Notes: a model not told the origin generated them from the letters alone. DNA of 64,000 bases from Sporodiniella umbellata (GCA_025677835.1 JAIXMR010000028.1:1-64000); one strand, 5' to 3'. Shown: positions 1 to 13,349, numbered from the stretch's first letter. Numbers and translations: made by a program.

Positions 1-753
1 AACCTTGGGCATTTTAGCACCAATCAAATATCCCTAATTTGATGAGCAACTGCGGTGGGTGCACGCGAAAAACACATTCGATTTCACAACTCGCTTAAAC
101 TTTTAAAAAATGGCAACTTTTAATCTGTTTATTTTAAACTCGAAGTCACAGATCCCGGAAAGAGAGTTTCAACATCAATAGATATCTTCTTCCTTTACAG
201 TCCAGACCGTTGTCTATATCTTTTTGCAGGAGCACTGGCCTGCCTTCTATTTTGAGAACACAGAAGCTCATAGAAAACCATACTTGTGGCGTTTGTCAGC
301 ACTCGAACTATCTTTTAAAAATAGCTCTCTAAAACACCGTTAATGACAAATCATCTATATAACGCTTCCAAGTCGGTTCGCGCGTAGTCATTGCGCGCAG
401 TTTACGCAGCGATGGCCTCCTAATCAATCATATTCCGCTGTAAAAAAATAATTGCCAAAACCTAGACAGTTTTAAGGGGCATTGACAAAAAAAAAAACGC
501 TAATTACTGTGAGCAGACTTGGTTTTATATTGCACCCTTTTGGCTTTTTATCTTGTCTCTCCAACAATTTTACAGGCCATTGAAGATATAAGCTTTTCGA
601 ATAAAAAATCTAACTTAGTAGCCCTACGATCCAATTCCAAAATAATAGATAGTATAAACAATTAGATATCGATCTTGTTTTTGTGACTTACCTCATTGCG
701 CAAGTAAAAGGCCAAAAAAAAAAAAAGTCTTTTAGTCTTTTAACTATCAAGAT
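1..753. other. left-edge intergenic region / SWD1 promoter
   Basis: No reading frame in this stretch resembles a known protein. It is AT-rich with several A runs (near 488 and 715) and should hold the promoter and 5' UTR of the SWD1 gene that starts at 754. No clear TATA box was singled out. A 3' end of a gene lying to the left of the window could also be here but leaves no recognisable trace. Confidence 0.5.
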
Positions 754-2541
754 ATGAATTTGGAGCTGCTTGGTAAAAGAAACTCTACCATATTTATAGC
801 AAACTAAGAGGTTTTTAACAAAAGATCCTTGGGAGCACGAATACCCTCATCTCATTGAGGAAACCTTAGAGGATGGCTATGTACTGAGCTGTAAATTCAA
901 CAAAAGAGGCACACTTCTTGCAGCAGGCTGTTTAGATGGACGTTGTGTAGTATGGGACTTTGAAACCAAAGCTGTATCTCGTAGCTTAGTAGGGCATGTC
1001 AAGCCAGTTTCTAGTATAAGGTAAAACTACAAAAATCAGAATCCCTAATGACTAGCATTTAGTTGGTCACGCAACGGGCGATTCCTTTTATCGGCATCTA
1101 AAGACTGGACCTGCATATATTGGGATTTATTGAGTGGAAAAAAAAGGCTGAAAATTAGATTCGATACGCCTGTACTGATGGCACATATGCACCCAAAGAA
1201 CAGGTAAAGGAATCGCTTGTGTTTCTTAAAGGAGTAATAGGCTCATGCAAAGTATAAAGTAATCGTTTTATCGCGGTTTTGTATCAGGACAGTCCTGTTA
1301 TCGTTGATATATTGGGTGAGGATATTGTGAAAACTATACTTCCCACAGAGCCAGAAACAAAAGACGAGAAACAATCAAAGTAAAAAAAAGCGTGTTTTTG
1401 ACTATTCTTAAGACAAGACGTTAGACACCCATTCTTTGTCACTGCTGCTGCTTGGAATAAGGCAGGTACAAAGGTTTATACCGGAACATCCAGAGGCTAT
1501 CTGAATATAATTGATGTGGAGGGAAGCAAGGTACTTTTTATTATTATTATTTCCGTTAGTAAATCATTGTAATTCATTTTTGGCTTTAGGTTATTTATAG
1601 CGAAAGGATTACCAATACAAATATCAAAGGGATTCAGCTAAGTAGAAATGGACGGTAAATATTATAATAAAAAAAAAAGGTGTTTATGCTTTTCCAAGTG
1701 ATCTACTAGTTAATGCCAACGATCGGTCCATAAGATATTATCAACTAGAGGACGGCAAAAGCGGTATACCAGTTTTCAGAAATAGATTTCAAGATCTGGT
1801 CAACAGAGTTCAATGGAGTCAGACCTGCTTTAGTGCAGATGGTGAGTTTGTTATTGGCGGATCAGGACATAAGGCGGAGCATAATATATACATATGGGAT
1901 AAGAATATTGGCAACCTGGTTAAGATACTAGAAGGCCCCAAGGAGCCATTAGACGACGTGGCTGTAGGTATAAATGTTTGTAATAAGCTGTTTCTAACAT
2001 CCAATGTTGAAGTGGCACCCAGTCAAGCCCGTGATGGGATCAGTAAGCAGTTTTGGTAATATTTACATTTGGGCAAACAAACATGAGGAAAATTGGAGTG
2101 CTTTTGCACCTGACTTCATAGAGCTAGAAGAAAATGTAGAGTATGAAGAGAGCGAGGATGAGTTCGATGTGGTGAGCTAAAGAAAACTAACAAATCGCAG
2201 TTCTGTTTCCTAATCTATGAGTTTTCTAGATGCCTGATGATGAAAAGTCAAAGCAAAAACAAGTGGGAGAGGATGTTTTAGTTGATGTAACCACATGTGA
2301 TTCTATAAAAGCATTTATAGAATCATCTGATGAAGAGGACGAAGGTGAAGTATATTACTTACCTACTTTAACATATGACGACCATGAAGATGATGGCGAA
2401 GACGATGATAATAAAAGCTCAAGTAGCGATGAAGACTATACCAAGAAATCGCTAAAAAAGCATGGAAGTGAGATATTGAGAAAAAAGAAAAGGCCTGATA
2501 GTGACGATGATACCAGACAAAAGAAAACACTAAAGAAATAA
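754..2541 (+). CDS. SWD1: COMPASS/Set1C WD40 subunit Swd1 (RbBP5 homologue)
   Basis: Nine exons fit in frame: 754-772, 825-1020, 1063-1203, 1260-1379, 1413-1530, 1590-1654, 1699-1963, 2013-2171 and 2230-2541, giving about 464 aa. The N-terminus reads MNLELLDPWEHEYPHLIEET, followed by a stretch containing GTLLAAGCLDGRCVVWDF, the characteristic opening of Swd1/RbBP5. WD40 blades follow (SWSRNGRFLLSASKDWTCIY near residue 75, and AWHPVKPVMGSVSSFGNIYI near residue 315). The tail after about residue 360 is acidic and lysine/serine rich, as in RbBP5. In known members this propeller is a core scaffold of the Set1/MLL complex that methylates histone H3 lysine 4 in the nucleus. Exon 1 is only 19 nt, but its splice restores the family N-terminus. 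All introns are 33-59 nt with GT-AG ends. Confidence 0.92.
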
Positions 2542-2615
2542 AATACTACGCGGCAATTTAATTGTATGTTTTTTAACTGTTTTTCTCTTTTTTTTTTTTT
2601 TTTACATTACCTGAA

Positions 2616-2858
2616 ATGAACCCATGGGATTCTCAACATAAAAAAACACTATCGTTAGCACTGAAAAAGCTTGAGGAGCTGGAGTCGAAGGTCCCAAGCC
2701 AATGGAGTAGTGACGGCATTAGCGAGATCTGTAGTCACAACCCAAACCTATTTAAAGCAGATAAAGAGTTAGATAAGCGCTTAGACTTAAAGCATCTTAA
2801 AAAAGTGCTCAAAAGTGTTGATATACACAAGCTTTGTAAAATAAGAGCACAAAATTAA
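2616..2858 (+). CDS. small hypothetical protein (80 aa), possibly a first exon
   Basis: Intact ORF starting MNPWDSQHKKTLSLALKKLE, lysine-rich and predicted helical, with no family I recognise. It begins 75 bp after the SWD1 stop, behind a 15-nt T run that is typical of promoter regions in this window. It ends 200 bp before the first sure exon of the START gene on the same strand. I could not find a donor that joins it in frame to that exon (acceptor at 3056, which needs two nucleotides of a split codon), so I keep it separate. It could be a genuine short gene, an upstream exon joined through an exon I missed, or chance. Confidence 0.35.
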   Translation: MNPWDSQHKKTLSLALKKLEELESKVPSQWSSDGISEICSHNPNLFKADKELDKRLDLKHLKKVLKSVDIHKLCKIRAQN

Positions 2859-3056
2859 AGGCGCCTGGAGGTTGATTTTCTAACTTTTAAATCAAAGGGT
2901 GTACTTGGTTCAGCAATATAGACCTTATTCAACAACCTAGTACAAATACTAGTATAATTCATGCACAAAGCAATTCAGACCCAAACAAGTAACGTAGACA
3001 TGAAAACACAAAGCCAAGGCTTTAGGCTAATGAGTTTTTCTTAAAAAAAAAAATAG

Positions 3057-6000
3057 GGACGTTACGTTCGTCGAAAAAATCCTTGAGAAAAAACAATGCC
3101 TTTATTATCTTGCTAGCTCAAAGAGCCAGGAATATTTCTTGGCTTTCAAAATTCAAAACAAGTTTAGTAGTACACACATAACGGTTTATTGCCAATGGGA
3201 GGCGCAGATAGATTCCATGCATACAAATAGCATGTTGGGCGATTTGGTACGGCTGACTTCTCTCCCTTATGTCTCTTTATATGACCGATTACAAATTGTT
3301 TCACTTAAATACAAGGACTTTTACACTCTTGAGATTGAGTACAACTACACAAACACTGATACCAGCACTGTCACGAATATGGCACATTCCGCTGCTTCTT
3401 CTGCTGTTAGCATAAAAAGCAATAGATGGCATAGTGGGTCATGGAACCAAGAAAGAAGCGCGCATGCTAAAATGCTGTCTCCATCCCCCTCTCTTTATGC
3501 GCACCAGTTTAGACCTAGCGCTTCTTGTCCAGACAACAACAGTTTGTTACATTCATGGGACAGCATCGGTAAAGAAGGAAAGTTAGACGGTCTGAACGTA
3601 AAAATCGCAGGCCCCACAAATGTACACGTTTCTTTGCCATACCACGATGATTGGACCGAAAAATTCATTCAGCTTTACGTCCATTGTTACAAAACTAAAA
3701 GCAGCCACATCCTTCAATTATCTCACCCGAAACAGCTTATAAGACACTTGAAAGAAAACGCATCGAATGACAACCTTAGCGTTAAAGTGGTATTGGAAAT
3801 GTCTCAGGAGAGCCTATTGACTGTGAACAATACAGCCTGGCCAGTAGAAAACCTATGTTATGATAGCGAAAGCGAGTCTATAAACAGCGATGATACTGAC
3901 AATACTGATAGCGAAAATAGTAAATGTGATAGCGTTAGTAGTGAAAAAAGGGAAATTAGCAATGAAGACGAGGATATATTTGTTGATGGAATGGAAGAGC
4001 TAGAGGAGACAAACTGTATAACATCTAGCGAGCGAATACTTTCAACTTCTCTTCCCGAATCAAATCGACTTATACACTCCCAAAATCAGGTTGTTTCTTC
4101 TTCAATGTCTTTACAATCCGTCAGACCAAAGACTGCAACGCTGCCAAGAAAGGAAAGCCCCAAATTTCAACAGACAAAGATATATGTCTCAGCGCCTGAT
4201 CTGATGTTAGTATAAAAATTTCAGACAACTGAAAGCTTTGAGAGTAATACTGTATTTTTTTCTTTTAGAGAACGAAAAAAAGATCTTCCTAAAGTTGTGA
4301 TACCTGATTCTGATCCAGTTGCGTTACAAAAAGCATATCACCTTTTTACTCAGTATGTCAAGCCAGATGTATTACAGCTTGTAGCCACTGTTCAGTCCTC
4401 ATGTAGAGATAATGGATATGTGACCATAAAAAAACTTGATGTACCAGAACATCCAATGGGCGCTTTTCTAGCTGATTCTACATGGAAAGACTGTAGTATT
4501 TGGGATGTAAAAGCGGTTGTGGAAAGTGCAGGAGCCCGTAAAATATGGGACACTACGTTTGAATCAAACACCTTTCTCCATTTTGTGACACCCAGTAGCT
4601 CTATTTGGCATACAAGGTTCAAAGGTGCGTGGCCTGTAAGCTCTCGAGATTATGTTTGCTTTCAAGGGCAGTACACGTCTTCAAATTTAATTGATCTTGT
4701 ATCTACATCGTGTATTGGAGATTCGTACCAACATAAATGCTTACCGAAAGAGATATCGGGATACAGTCGTGCAACTATGGATGTTGCAGGATGGCGTCTA
4801 GAGAGAATTAATCAAACCAGCGTTTCAGTCAAAAACGTTCTAATGACCCATTTTTCAACATGGGTAATTAACTATTTTACTAGCCGGTACATTGAGCAGT
4901 CGCTGGCTTCCATCCATATAGCAAGAGAGTACCTTGATCTATATGGGGCTCCTCCAAGCTTAGAGAGTTTAACAAATGCAATACTTGTTAACTTGAAACT
5001 AGACCATGAGCGCAAAACTTGGAGATGCGAATACAGTAGACGGACAGAATCTGATTCGAACGAAAAAGGTATGAAGGCTATACCCAGTGCAAGCACAATT
5101 TCATATATACGTATCGATATGCGACGCTGGGCATTGGTAGCTAAAAACAAATATTCAATCATAATCGACCCACCGCCTTCCCGAGTCCACGCGACAAAAA
5201 GAAACCAGGACTCCTATGGTGTATGGTTAGCAATAGAACACGACGAGGTGTTTATTATTCCTTTCCATGGGAAGATACTCGCTATTATCAAGCCCGATGA
5301 AACCTTTGTGAAGGAGCTAGACAAAAATAGCGAGTGCCGTATATTTGTTAACGGTAGTCCCATTACGATAGAGCAAGAATCGAGATTGTCAGACGTGCTT
5401 TTAGAAAACGACTCAACACAAGTTTTGCCCAAGTCGCCTACCAACGAGGCACCGAACAGTTCATTTTTCAGTGAAGGCGACTCATTAGAAAAGGCTGTCG
5501 ACGAAATGTCTGTTACTCCCAAAAAACACGCACACGCTGCACTAAATTTTTTGAAGCAAGTGGATGAGCAGTTCGGGTGGAATCCTGTGTCAGATAAAAA
5601 TGGGATTAAGATTAGCAAAAGGCCAGGAACAAGAAGCAAAAAGAAGGAGAACGAATCGCCATTCATATCTGCAGCATCAAAAAAAAGCTGGTCCCTGGAA
5701 GTTCCTGAGCCGTTTACGATCTACAAGGCGTCAAAGGTCATTGAAGACTATTCTTCTGAAGAGGTTGTTTCGGTTGTTAGCGACGTTGAATCCACCAGAA
5801 AAGCTTACGACGACACAGTGGATGATATGAGTGTGATCCGGCACATGGAGCCGGGCTACAAAATTATTCGCCAATCTATAAAATCAATATTCCCCCTCAA
5901 GTAGGCTCTTGAAATGTATGCATCTAAAAAAAAAAAATTAACGATTCATCAAAATAGATCTCGAGAAGTTTACTCCTGCTCTTGCTTGGCTCGAATGGTG

Positions 6001-7745
6001 TCCTCAACTGGAACAGGCCGCACTGTTTACTTTGAAAGTTCAATTCCCGATTTCCCTGCTTTACCCACTAAGAAGCCGAGAGGAAACCTGTTTATGTCAG
6101 CCTGGATTATAGAACCCATAGACCCATATACCACCGTTGAAAATCACCCTATTCCTTCCACACGCGTAATCTACGTTGCTGCACTCGATTTAGGAGCTTC
6201 TGTTCCTTCTTACGTCAGTAATTTGCTGGTAAACAATTGGTTTCCAAAAAAGATTCAAGCCGTTCAGTCTTACCTAAAAACGAATGGAGCCCCACCCTTC
6301 ATTTCTGAGCCAATCATTTCTTTGACAATAGACCCTACAGACGCACCTTTTCAATGGCAGAGCATCAGCCATTCATATGACAAAAACTCTCGCCACTATC
6401 AGGTAGAAAGTACCTTGAAAGTCTTTAGCTTGGAAAGCACGACCGCTAAAAGAAGCATTCTTTTGTCTAAAAGGTCCTCACCAGGTGCGGCAAATAAGAG
6501 TGGCGGTGAAGCAGATAGCATGAATGTGCCTCGATCGTCCCACCTTTTGCCAGCTGATAAATCAGTACGTCGTGGATCTCTTTCGGCAATTCTACCAAAA
6601 AAGAGAGTAGTGGCTGTGGAAGCTAAAGAACGGTCTATAAGTAGTAGCAGGGCGTTTACGTTTTTACAAACTACGCTTGATCTTCGCTCTTTTACAAATG
6701 GATACACTATCTTGGTCCAACTGTTCAATGTGACAAGCAAGAAAAAAAAAGTCGATATATCAAACGAGCTGATAATTCAAGTGTCTGAGCCTGTTCTAAC
6801 TGTGGCGAAAGGCGAGAGTGCCAAGCATTCTATTCACGTCAAGACACTGCGGCTATCGCCTTCTATATTACCAGCTGTCTACGAATTTGAGTTTAGCTTG
6901 AATCCTATTTTAGAACAGGACATAAAAACTCAGTTTGCTGACCCTCAGATGCTCTGTAGCGATCGCGGGGGGTATGACAACAAGAGTACTGTTATTGTTA
7001 ACGGAAGCCGGATAGCGATAGGCTGCGAAAATAAGGTCAAACCTTGTGTGGTCGATGAAGGCAAAGCAGGAGAGAGTAGCTATAGTGCAGAGTCACTCAA
7101 GACTATTGAATCTCTGGGGTCTGACTATAAAGAAATTTGTAGTATACGTGAGTCATGTCAGAGTAGCCCTGAGAATGAGTCAGACGACATTTCAACATTA
7201 TCACACTATGCTTCTGGAAGTGTAGTTGCTACTGCATTAGGAAACGTATCAGCTGGTGTTAATGTAAGTGGACGGGAATGAATGTGTACTGTGGCTAATG
7301 CTGACCATACTCTTGCTATAAAAAAACATAGAATATTGGCGCTCGAATGATGTTTCCTTTCAGATCGTCTTCTAGCAGAGCGATCGTTTCACATAGTCAG
7401 CATGAAGACTCGCTACCAAGCAGAGCTGCTCTTAAAAAAGCCTCTAATATACGGTCTTTGGAGCTAAATAGTAATAGAAATCTGTTGACATATGATTTAT
7501 GTGAATCGGATTCAAATAGAACATCCAGAAGCCCTAAAAAGAAAAATTCGCTTTATGTATATACAGTGGTAGCTCTGGTCGTTCTGATTGTTTTAATCGT
7601 GCTGAGATATACTGCGAGGCGTTCTCTGTCATCTAAAGACCATGTGTTGGGTCAGACAGATACCCGTTTACTTTTTCAACTATCTTGGTTTAAGGAGTGG
7701 GATATTCAAATCTTGGCTATAAGGAAAAACAATTTAAAAAGCTAA
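3057..7745 (+). CDS. membrane-anchored tandem START-domain protein (5' end unresolved)
   Basis: Exons 3057-4205, 4269-5900, 5958-7263 and 7332-7745 join in frame to about 1,500 residues; the start codon lies upstream and was not placed. An N-terminal beta-rich segment (about residues 1-250) is followed by a Ser/acidic linker. A first START-like domain (about 410-620) has IWDTTFESNTFLHF and YVCFQGQYTSS. A second START domain (about 810-1045) has FGWNPVSDKNGIKISKRPG and then RVIYVAALDLGASVPSYVSN and YLKTNGAPP. A further beta-rich region precedes one transmembrane segment (LYVYTVVALVVLIVLIVL, about 1433-1456) and a short tail. START domains bind and move lipids or sterols in a hydrophobic pocket. 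The tail anchor suggests action at a membrane contact site, which is inference. Specific ligand unknown. Introns are 57-68 nt. Confidence 0.8.
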
Positions 7746-7977
7746 AGTAGTAAAGGTACATGTAAAAGAAAAAATATGAATCAGAGCTTTTTTTTCTCAG
7801 ACTAGCTGTATAAATGAACGCCGTACATTTATTGAATAAAGAAGCGAACTATCCTTTTTTCTTTTTCTTTTTTTTTTTGGCAACAACATTGCACACTCAA
7901 CTAGGTAATGCTTGGCTGTCTATCACGATGAAAACGAAGCTTTTGAAATTTTTAGTAGTGATTTGAGTTTGCTGCGG

Positions 7978-8328
7978 TTATAAGTGTACCTGAGGATTGT
8001 TAATAAGTGTATAGGCCAGAAACCAGCGAGTACGGGCTCTCTTTGATCGTTGCAAACATTGAAGAGTATCCAAATGACCTGGTGCCTGTTTTTTGTCATT
8101 GATGCGTTTTGGATACTTCACCTTTTCAATGACGTTTATTTCTTCTTCATTTGTAACACAGTGAGTCTCACATAGACTTTTTTGATCTTTGTAAAGGAAC
8201 CCCTCAATTTCTGCCACGCTGTTATGTAAAGAGCAGTTTATACATTCAAAAATACACTCAATAAATACAATAACTATCGGGTTGTTGTATTCATGATCAG
8301 TCAAAAGCTACCATAGTCGTTTTAGAGT

Positions 8329-8361
<33 letters not shown>

Positions 8362-11300
8362 CAGTAGTACTTTACCATACCGCAGTAAGCAGTAAATCCT
8401 AAAAATTAAAGGTGTAAATTGCTTTTCATTTATTTATTCTTTTTTACCCGCATCTCCGTTGCGCACACTCCAAGTTTCAGCATTTCTGTCTACTCTTAAA
8501 CTGTATATAGGATATCTTACAAGACATTTCAGCGTCCTCAGAAAATACGATGTCAAGGCTCTAGTCATAGAAGTAAGCATCATGAAGTACCAGTAATGCA
8601 AAAAAGGAGCTCTATGATGAGCTACAAAACGAGTTCTGGGCTCAATAAAAATCAAATTGGTGATACGCTTCTGTATATACTGCACTACAATAGCAATAAG
8701 GAAACTAGCAAAATAGGCACCATATCCAACTCTTTTCAACATAAACTCTCGAGCAATATCGAGCTGAATTACCATAGCAATAAACGTTCCAATAAGAGAA
8801 ATCTCTATCATGGTGTACAAAGTTCCCGTGAATCCTATCAAAAAAAATTAGCTAAAGAGTTAGTCCAGTAAACTAGGACTCTACCAAAGCCAACAAACAC
8901 TCCTAAAAATCGAATACCATCATTTATATCAATTCTTATTAAAAAAAATGTTTAGTTAAATCATTTTTTTACTAGCTAGAATTCAGAGCTCACCCATTAT
9001 GACGTTTTCCTTTGACAAGAGAATAGTCACCATTTCTTATTCTGATTATATCTTTTGTAAACCGCTTGAGGATACCCAAGGAAAATATAATGCATACTAA
9101 AGTATATGTTAGTATAAGCTTCAATGCTTTTAATAAATTATACTGTACACACACCACCGCCCAGAGTGGCGAAGTAAACAACTATGCGCATCAAGTAGAA
9201 TGTTTTTGTAGCAAACTTTAAAGCGTCTTTTTCGTAGTGAAGCTGTACTAAATAAGGGGACCACAGACAAATATGGGTGGGTACAACCCCACCTGTACCA
9301 ATCATCCTTAGTAATAGAAGGGGAATCTATATAGATGAAAAGAAAATAAGTCTAGCTGCTATAACCTGCTTTTTTTTTTAATGGCATACTAGTTGAGTTA
9401 GGCAGTAGATCAACAGTGTAAGAGCTGATTTAATAGTAAAAGGTATTCTTTTTTTTTCTGTCGTAGTTAGTACCTGGGCTATATTGACAACAAGAAAAAA
9501 GATTTACCTGACATCCTTGCTTGTTCCAAAAATATAACGGAATGCCGTTTTAAGAAGATGAAAAACATCAAAGGAAGTGAATTTCATTTTTTTGGTGCCA
9601 GAAGTTAGTATCCCCCACCACTTTCCCGAAAACGAGTCATGGTTTCTTTTCTAACATAGTGTGTGTTTTTTTTTTAAAAAAAAATAGCGTGTATTTGCAA
9701 TATATTATTACCAATGCTTTCTTCATTTTCCCTTTTTTCATGAGTTTTGAAACGTATTTTTCTTCTATATCCTCTACTTCAAGGAGCTTCATATTGCATA
9801 TAGTACAGTTATTAAACTGTATGCTTCTTATAAAAAAATACAGAATAACAACAAAAAAAGCAGCGATTGTGGGTATGGTGGCAACCAGAATAATAGAAAG
9901 AAATCCTGGGCTTCTAGCGTACGTTATTGTATAAACAGGCAAATCAATAGATAAGCGGAGACAAAACAAAGTCAAAGTAAGATAGGCTCCTAATGAGACT
10001 TTGAGCTTTTACGCTTTAGATAGTTGTACTAACCCACAAAGTTTGCCAGACGTGAATTGTAGCCTGCATGGTATGAAAGGAACAGCTTTAAAAATGTTAA
10101 GCATTTACTAATTCTTTTTTTAGGTATGAAAACAGCTTACCGGGTAGAAATAAACAGCATACAGAAGAAAAGACAAAAAGAGTTCTATTTTTTTGTTTTT
10201 TGTTTTAGTAAGTTTTATATTGTATCGTTACTTTGGTTCATTAAAACAATTACCAATTATTCTAGCCGCACGAGGAAGCCATTCGTGAAACATTGTCGAC
10301 TCAGAGTTTAGCATGTTCCATGCTTGATTTGAAATAAAGGATCCTATTGAAAACTGATTAAAAAACTTTGCTTTGTGGCATTAATAAACGAAAACCTAGC
10401 ATAATAACAATACACATATATATTTTGTTTGACGGGGTCCTACAAAGAAAGCGAGAGGGCCTGTTTTTTTTTTTTTTTTTAGATTTAGCAAAGTAGAATT
10501 ATTAGAACTTACGGAGGAAATGAAGTGCCAAATGTATATGATATTAAAGCAAAAACAATAGGTATTATAATGAAATTACCCAGAGAAATGTATTGCAGTA
10601 ATAGTGCCATTTTTTTGCATACTTTGGTTAATGTAGCAAAAGGCCCATAGACATACAAACTTGCATGCAAATAAGAAAAGCACATAGGATCTGCTCTTGA
10701 GCTATAAATTGCAATTTGCTACAAAGACAATTCAAGAAATAAGTCTCTAGTTAAATTTTTAAAACAATAATGAGTGTCTTACTATATTTCGCGTGTATCT
10801 TGGAAGTGTAATATCTTGAATGTACATTAGATTTCGTATGACTCCAGTTGAAGTGTTACCAAGTAGCTTTCCCTGTGAATCATAAAAAGCATAATTGATT
10901 AGCATAGCCCTGTCAAATGCTACTGTCTCATATAGTATAGACTGTTTATCAGGGTGATTGATAGTGGGAATGAGCGTCAAATTCTACTCAAAGTTTGTTA
11001 GACAGCTTCAATATCAGTTAATTCCTACCACTGCACCATCATCAACAAAACTTTTGAAGTACCACCCTGTCACAGATATGTTTTGAGATATCGGTCTATC
11101 AGAAATAGCTACAATCTTGTTTCCAGTTTCTTTATAACTACTTCCATCGTCTTGATATAGAAATCCTGTAGACTTGTTTCTTTTAGGGGCACAGCAACCT
11201 CCAACTATTAAAGATGGTTAGCTTATTCAGTATCATGATTGCTACTGTTTTTAATCGATTACCTAAAACTATAGACACTTGCACAGCAGTAACAGAAACG

Positions 11301-11659
11301 TTTACTTTTTGACAGTGAGTATACATTTTTGAACTAAACATTTTACCTCGTACCATATTGCTGAGGATAGTAAATCCAGTCACCTGGCTCGGTTGTATGC
11401 CAGCCATCGGCATTCGTTTGGTTCATATGTTCGCATGTGGCATCTTGGAATAGGTTTTCTTTTCTATTTTTTTTAAGGAAACCAAGCGCATTGGTATTCT
11501 TACACTTACTCATTTAGGGTTTCCCAACATCTTGTGGTGAATGCTACTAAAATATGATTTGTAAGTTCCAGTGGATGTCATATCTATTATTTACATACAA
11601 GAGGATGTGACTCTAACGAAAAACAACCACACGAAGAAGACTATGGTGAGCCTATACAT
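7978..11659 (-). CDS. STRA6-family (retinol transporter-like) multi-pass membrane protein
   Basis: Multi-exon gene. Exon 1 (11599-11659) encodes a signal peptide, MYRLTIVFFVWLFFVRVTS. Next comes a Cys- and N-glycosylation-rich ectodomain (exons about 11510-11546 and 11347-11463, then 11.2-10.8 kb), followed by many hydrophobic exons between 10.7 and 8.4 kb. The C-terminal third matches the STRA6/RBP-receptor family: AHHRAPFLHYWYFMMLTSMT, then a loop ending in NGDAG, then NNPIVIVFIECIF (last exon 7978-8307), and finally RARTRWFLAYTLINNP. Vertebrate STRA6 ends with the equivalent RARWGLAYTLLHNP. Vertebrate members move retinol across the plasma membrane from serum binding protein. The fungal ligand is unknown; carotenoid-derived compounds are a guess. 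Exon borders between 8.9 and 11.3 kb are only approximate. Confidence 0.75.
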
Positions 11660-11866
11660 GGGGATTTTTTTTTAACGGGAAGCAGTTAAACAAACAAGAA
11701 ATAAGTTCGAGCCTGCTATTTTATTGGCTTTTATGGTTGACACATTTAAAGGGGAACATAACTGATCCTAATCATGCTCTAACTTGTTTTTGTTATTGAT
11801 ATACCTTTATTTTTTATTTTTTTTTTTTTTTGACTCCTTTTTATTTCTTTTTAAATTTTTGGATTG

Positions 11867-13349
11867 ATGAATACACGCGTTGAGGTGCCTGAAAGCTTTG
11901 ATTTTGAGAGCTATATAAACAACTATGGAGGTAGAGCATGCCAATATACACTAAAATGAGCAGCCGATTTTAACTTCGAAAAGGCTTCAGTAGAATCTCT
12001 AGGGCCTTGTTCATTGCAAAAAAATGCGACACACTCTCAATTGAAGCATATCGATTTGCTATTAAAGAAATAAAACAAACAACCTTTAACGTTAAGAAGT
12101 ACAAAAGCTCAATGATGGCTCTGAATGTCGAATTAGAGAAAAAAGGAAAGGCGCCAGAGCCTCTTGACCAAGACTGGATTAACAACACAACTAGCGCTTC
12201 AAAAGCAGCTTTGGACTTGCTAGAAAACGAACTAAAAACAGCTAAAAGCAAGTTGTATAGAGAAGATATGAGGGTATGTTTAACAGTTTATAAGGAAAGT
12301 TTTTTGAGCTCACTTCATTTTCAAAAGAAATGCTACATTCGTTTGGGTGAGCATTACCATAAGTGTGGAGACAGTCCATCGGCAATAAAAAACCTTACTC
12401 GTAGTCGCGACTATTGCACAAATAGCCAGCAAACTATTGAAATGTGCTTCAATACCATAAAGGTGAGGCCCATTTAAAAAAAGTATACTCTTCTTGTATT
12501 TAACTACCATTTTAGGTTTATGCAGACAATAATAATTTTACACACGTAGTTCAAACCTGTATTGCAAGAGCAGATGCTATACCCAATACACCACATAGCC
12601 CGGCTACCGCCACAAGATTAAAGTGTTACCAGGCTTTAACATCTCTGGCAATACCGGATACTAACAAGAAGTTTCAATCAATGGCTAAAATCTTGATTGA
12701 TATCCCGTTTGAGTTTGCTTTAACCTGTAACGACATTTTGTCTCCCAATGACATAGCTATATATGGCGGTCTTTCTGCCCTTTCTTCTTTTGACCGTCAA
12801 GAGATTAGCACAAATTTGCTAAACAATTCTAACTTTAAAAACTTCTTGGGGCTGGAGCCTCTAGTTTATGAGCTAGTAGAGTCGTTTTATCGATCAAAAT
12901 ACTCTAGATGCTTCGAAATTTTAAGCGAATACAAGCAGTTATTGCAAATAGATATATTTATTCAACCCAATTTAGACCACTTAGTACAGCTTGTTCAGGA
13001 AAAAGCAATTAAGCAATACTGTATTGCATACTCCAACATCGACATGAGGAAAATGGCGCTTGCTTTTAATGTTGATTTAAACACATTAGAGGAGCATCTA
13101 GTGGATGTTATTGGAAAAAACGAAGATATAACTGCTCGCATTGATAGTCATAATAAGGTAAACGTCGGTATATACCTTTACAATAAGTCATATAATTAAC
13201 GTTGATGTTAGATTGTTCGTACAAAGGCACAAGATAAGCGTAGCCAAGCATTTGCAAGTTCTTTTGCTGCTGGAGATGACTTTGAAAAGTCATCAAAAGC
13301 TCTTTTGTTGAGACTGAATCTGTTGAAGGCCAATCTCATTATTAAATAA
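11867..13349 (+). CDS. CSN1: COP9 signalosome complex subunit 1
   Basis: Exons 11867-11930, 11984-12273, 12328-12462, 12516-13157 and 13212-13349 give 422 aa in frame. The N-terminal SFDFESYINNYGGFSRISRA and LFIAKKCDTLSIEAYRFAIK match CSN1/GPS1, as do YIRLGEHYHKCGDSPSAIKN and SRDYCTNSQQTIEMCFNTIK in the helical-repeat region. The C-terminal half holds the PCI domain (about 230-385). CSN1 is a scaffold subunit of the COP9 signalosome, which removes Nedd8 from cullins and so controls cullin-RING ubiquitin ligases. The length is somewhat short beside animal CSN1 (about 490 aa), mainly from shorter ends. Introns are 53-54 nt. Confidence 0.9.
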
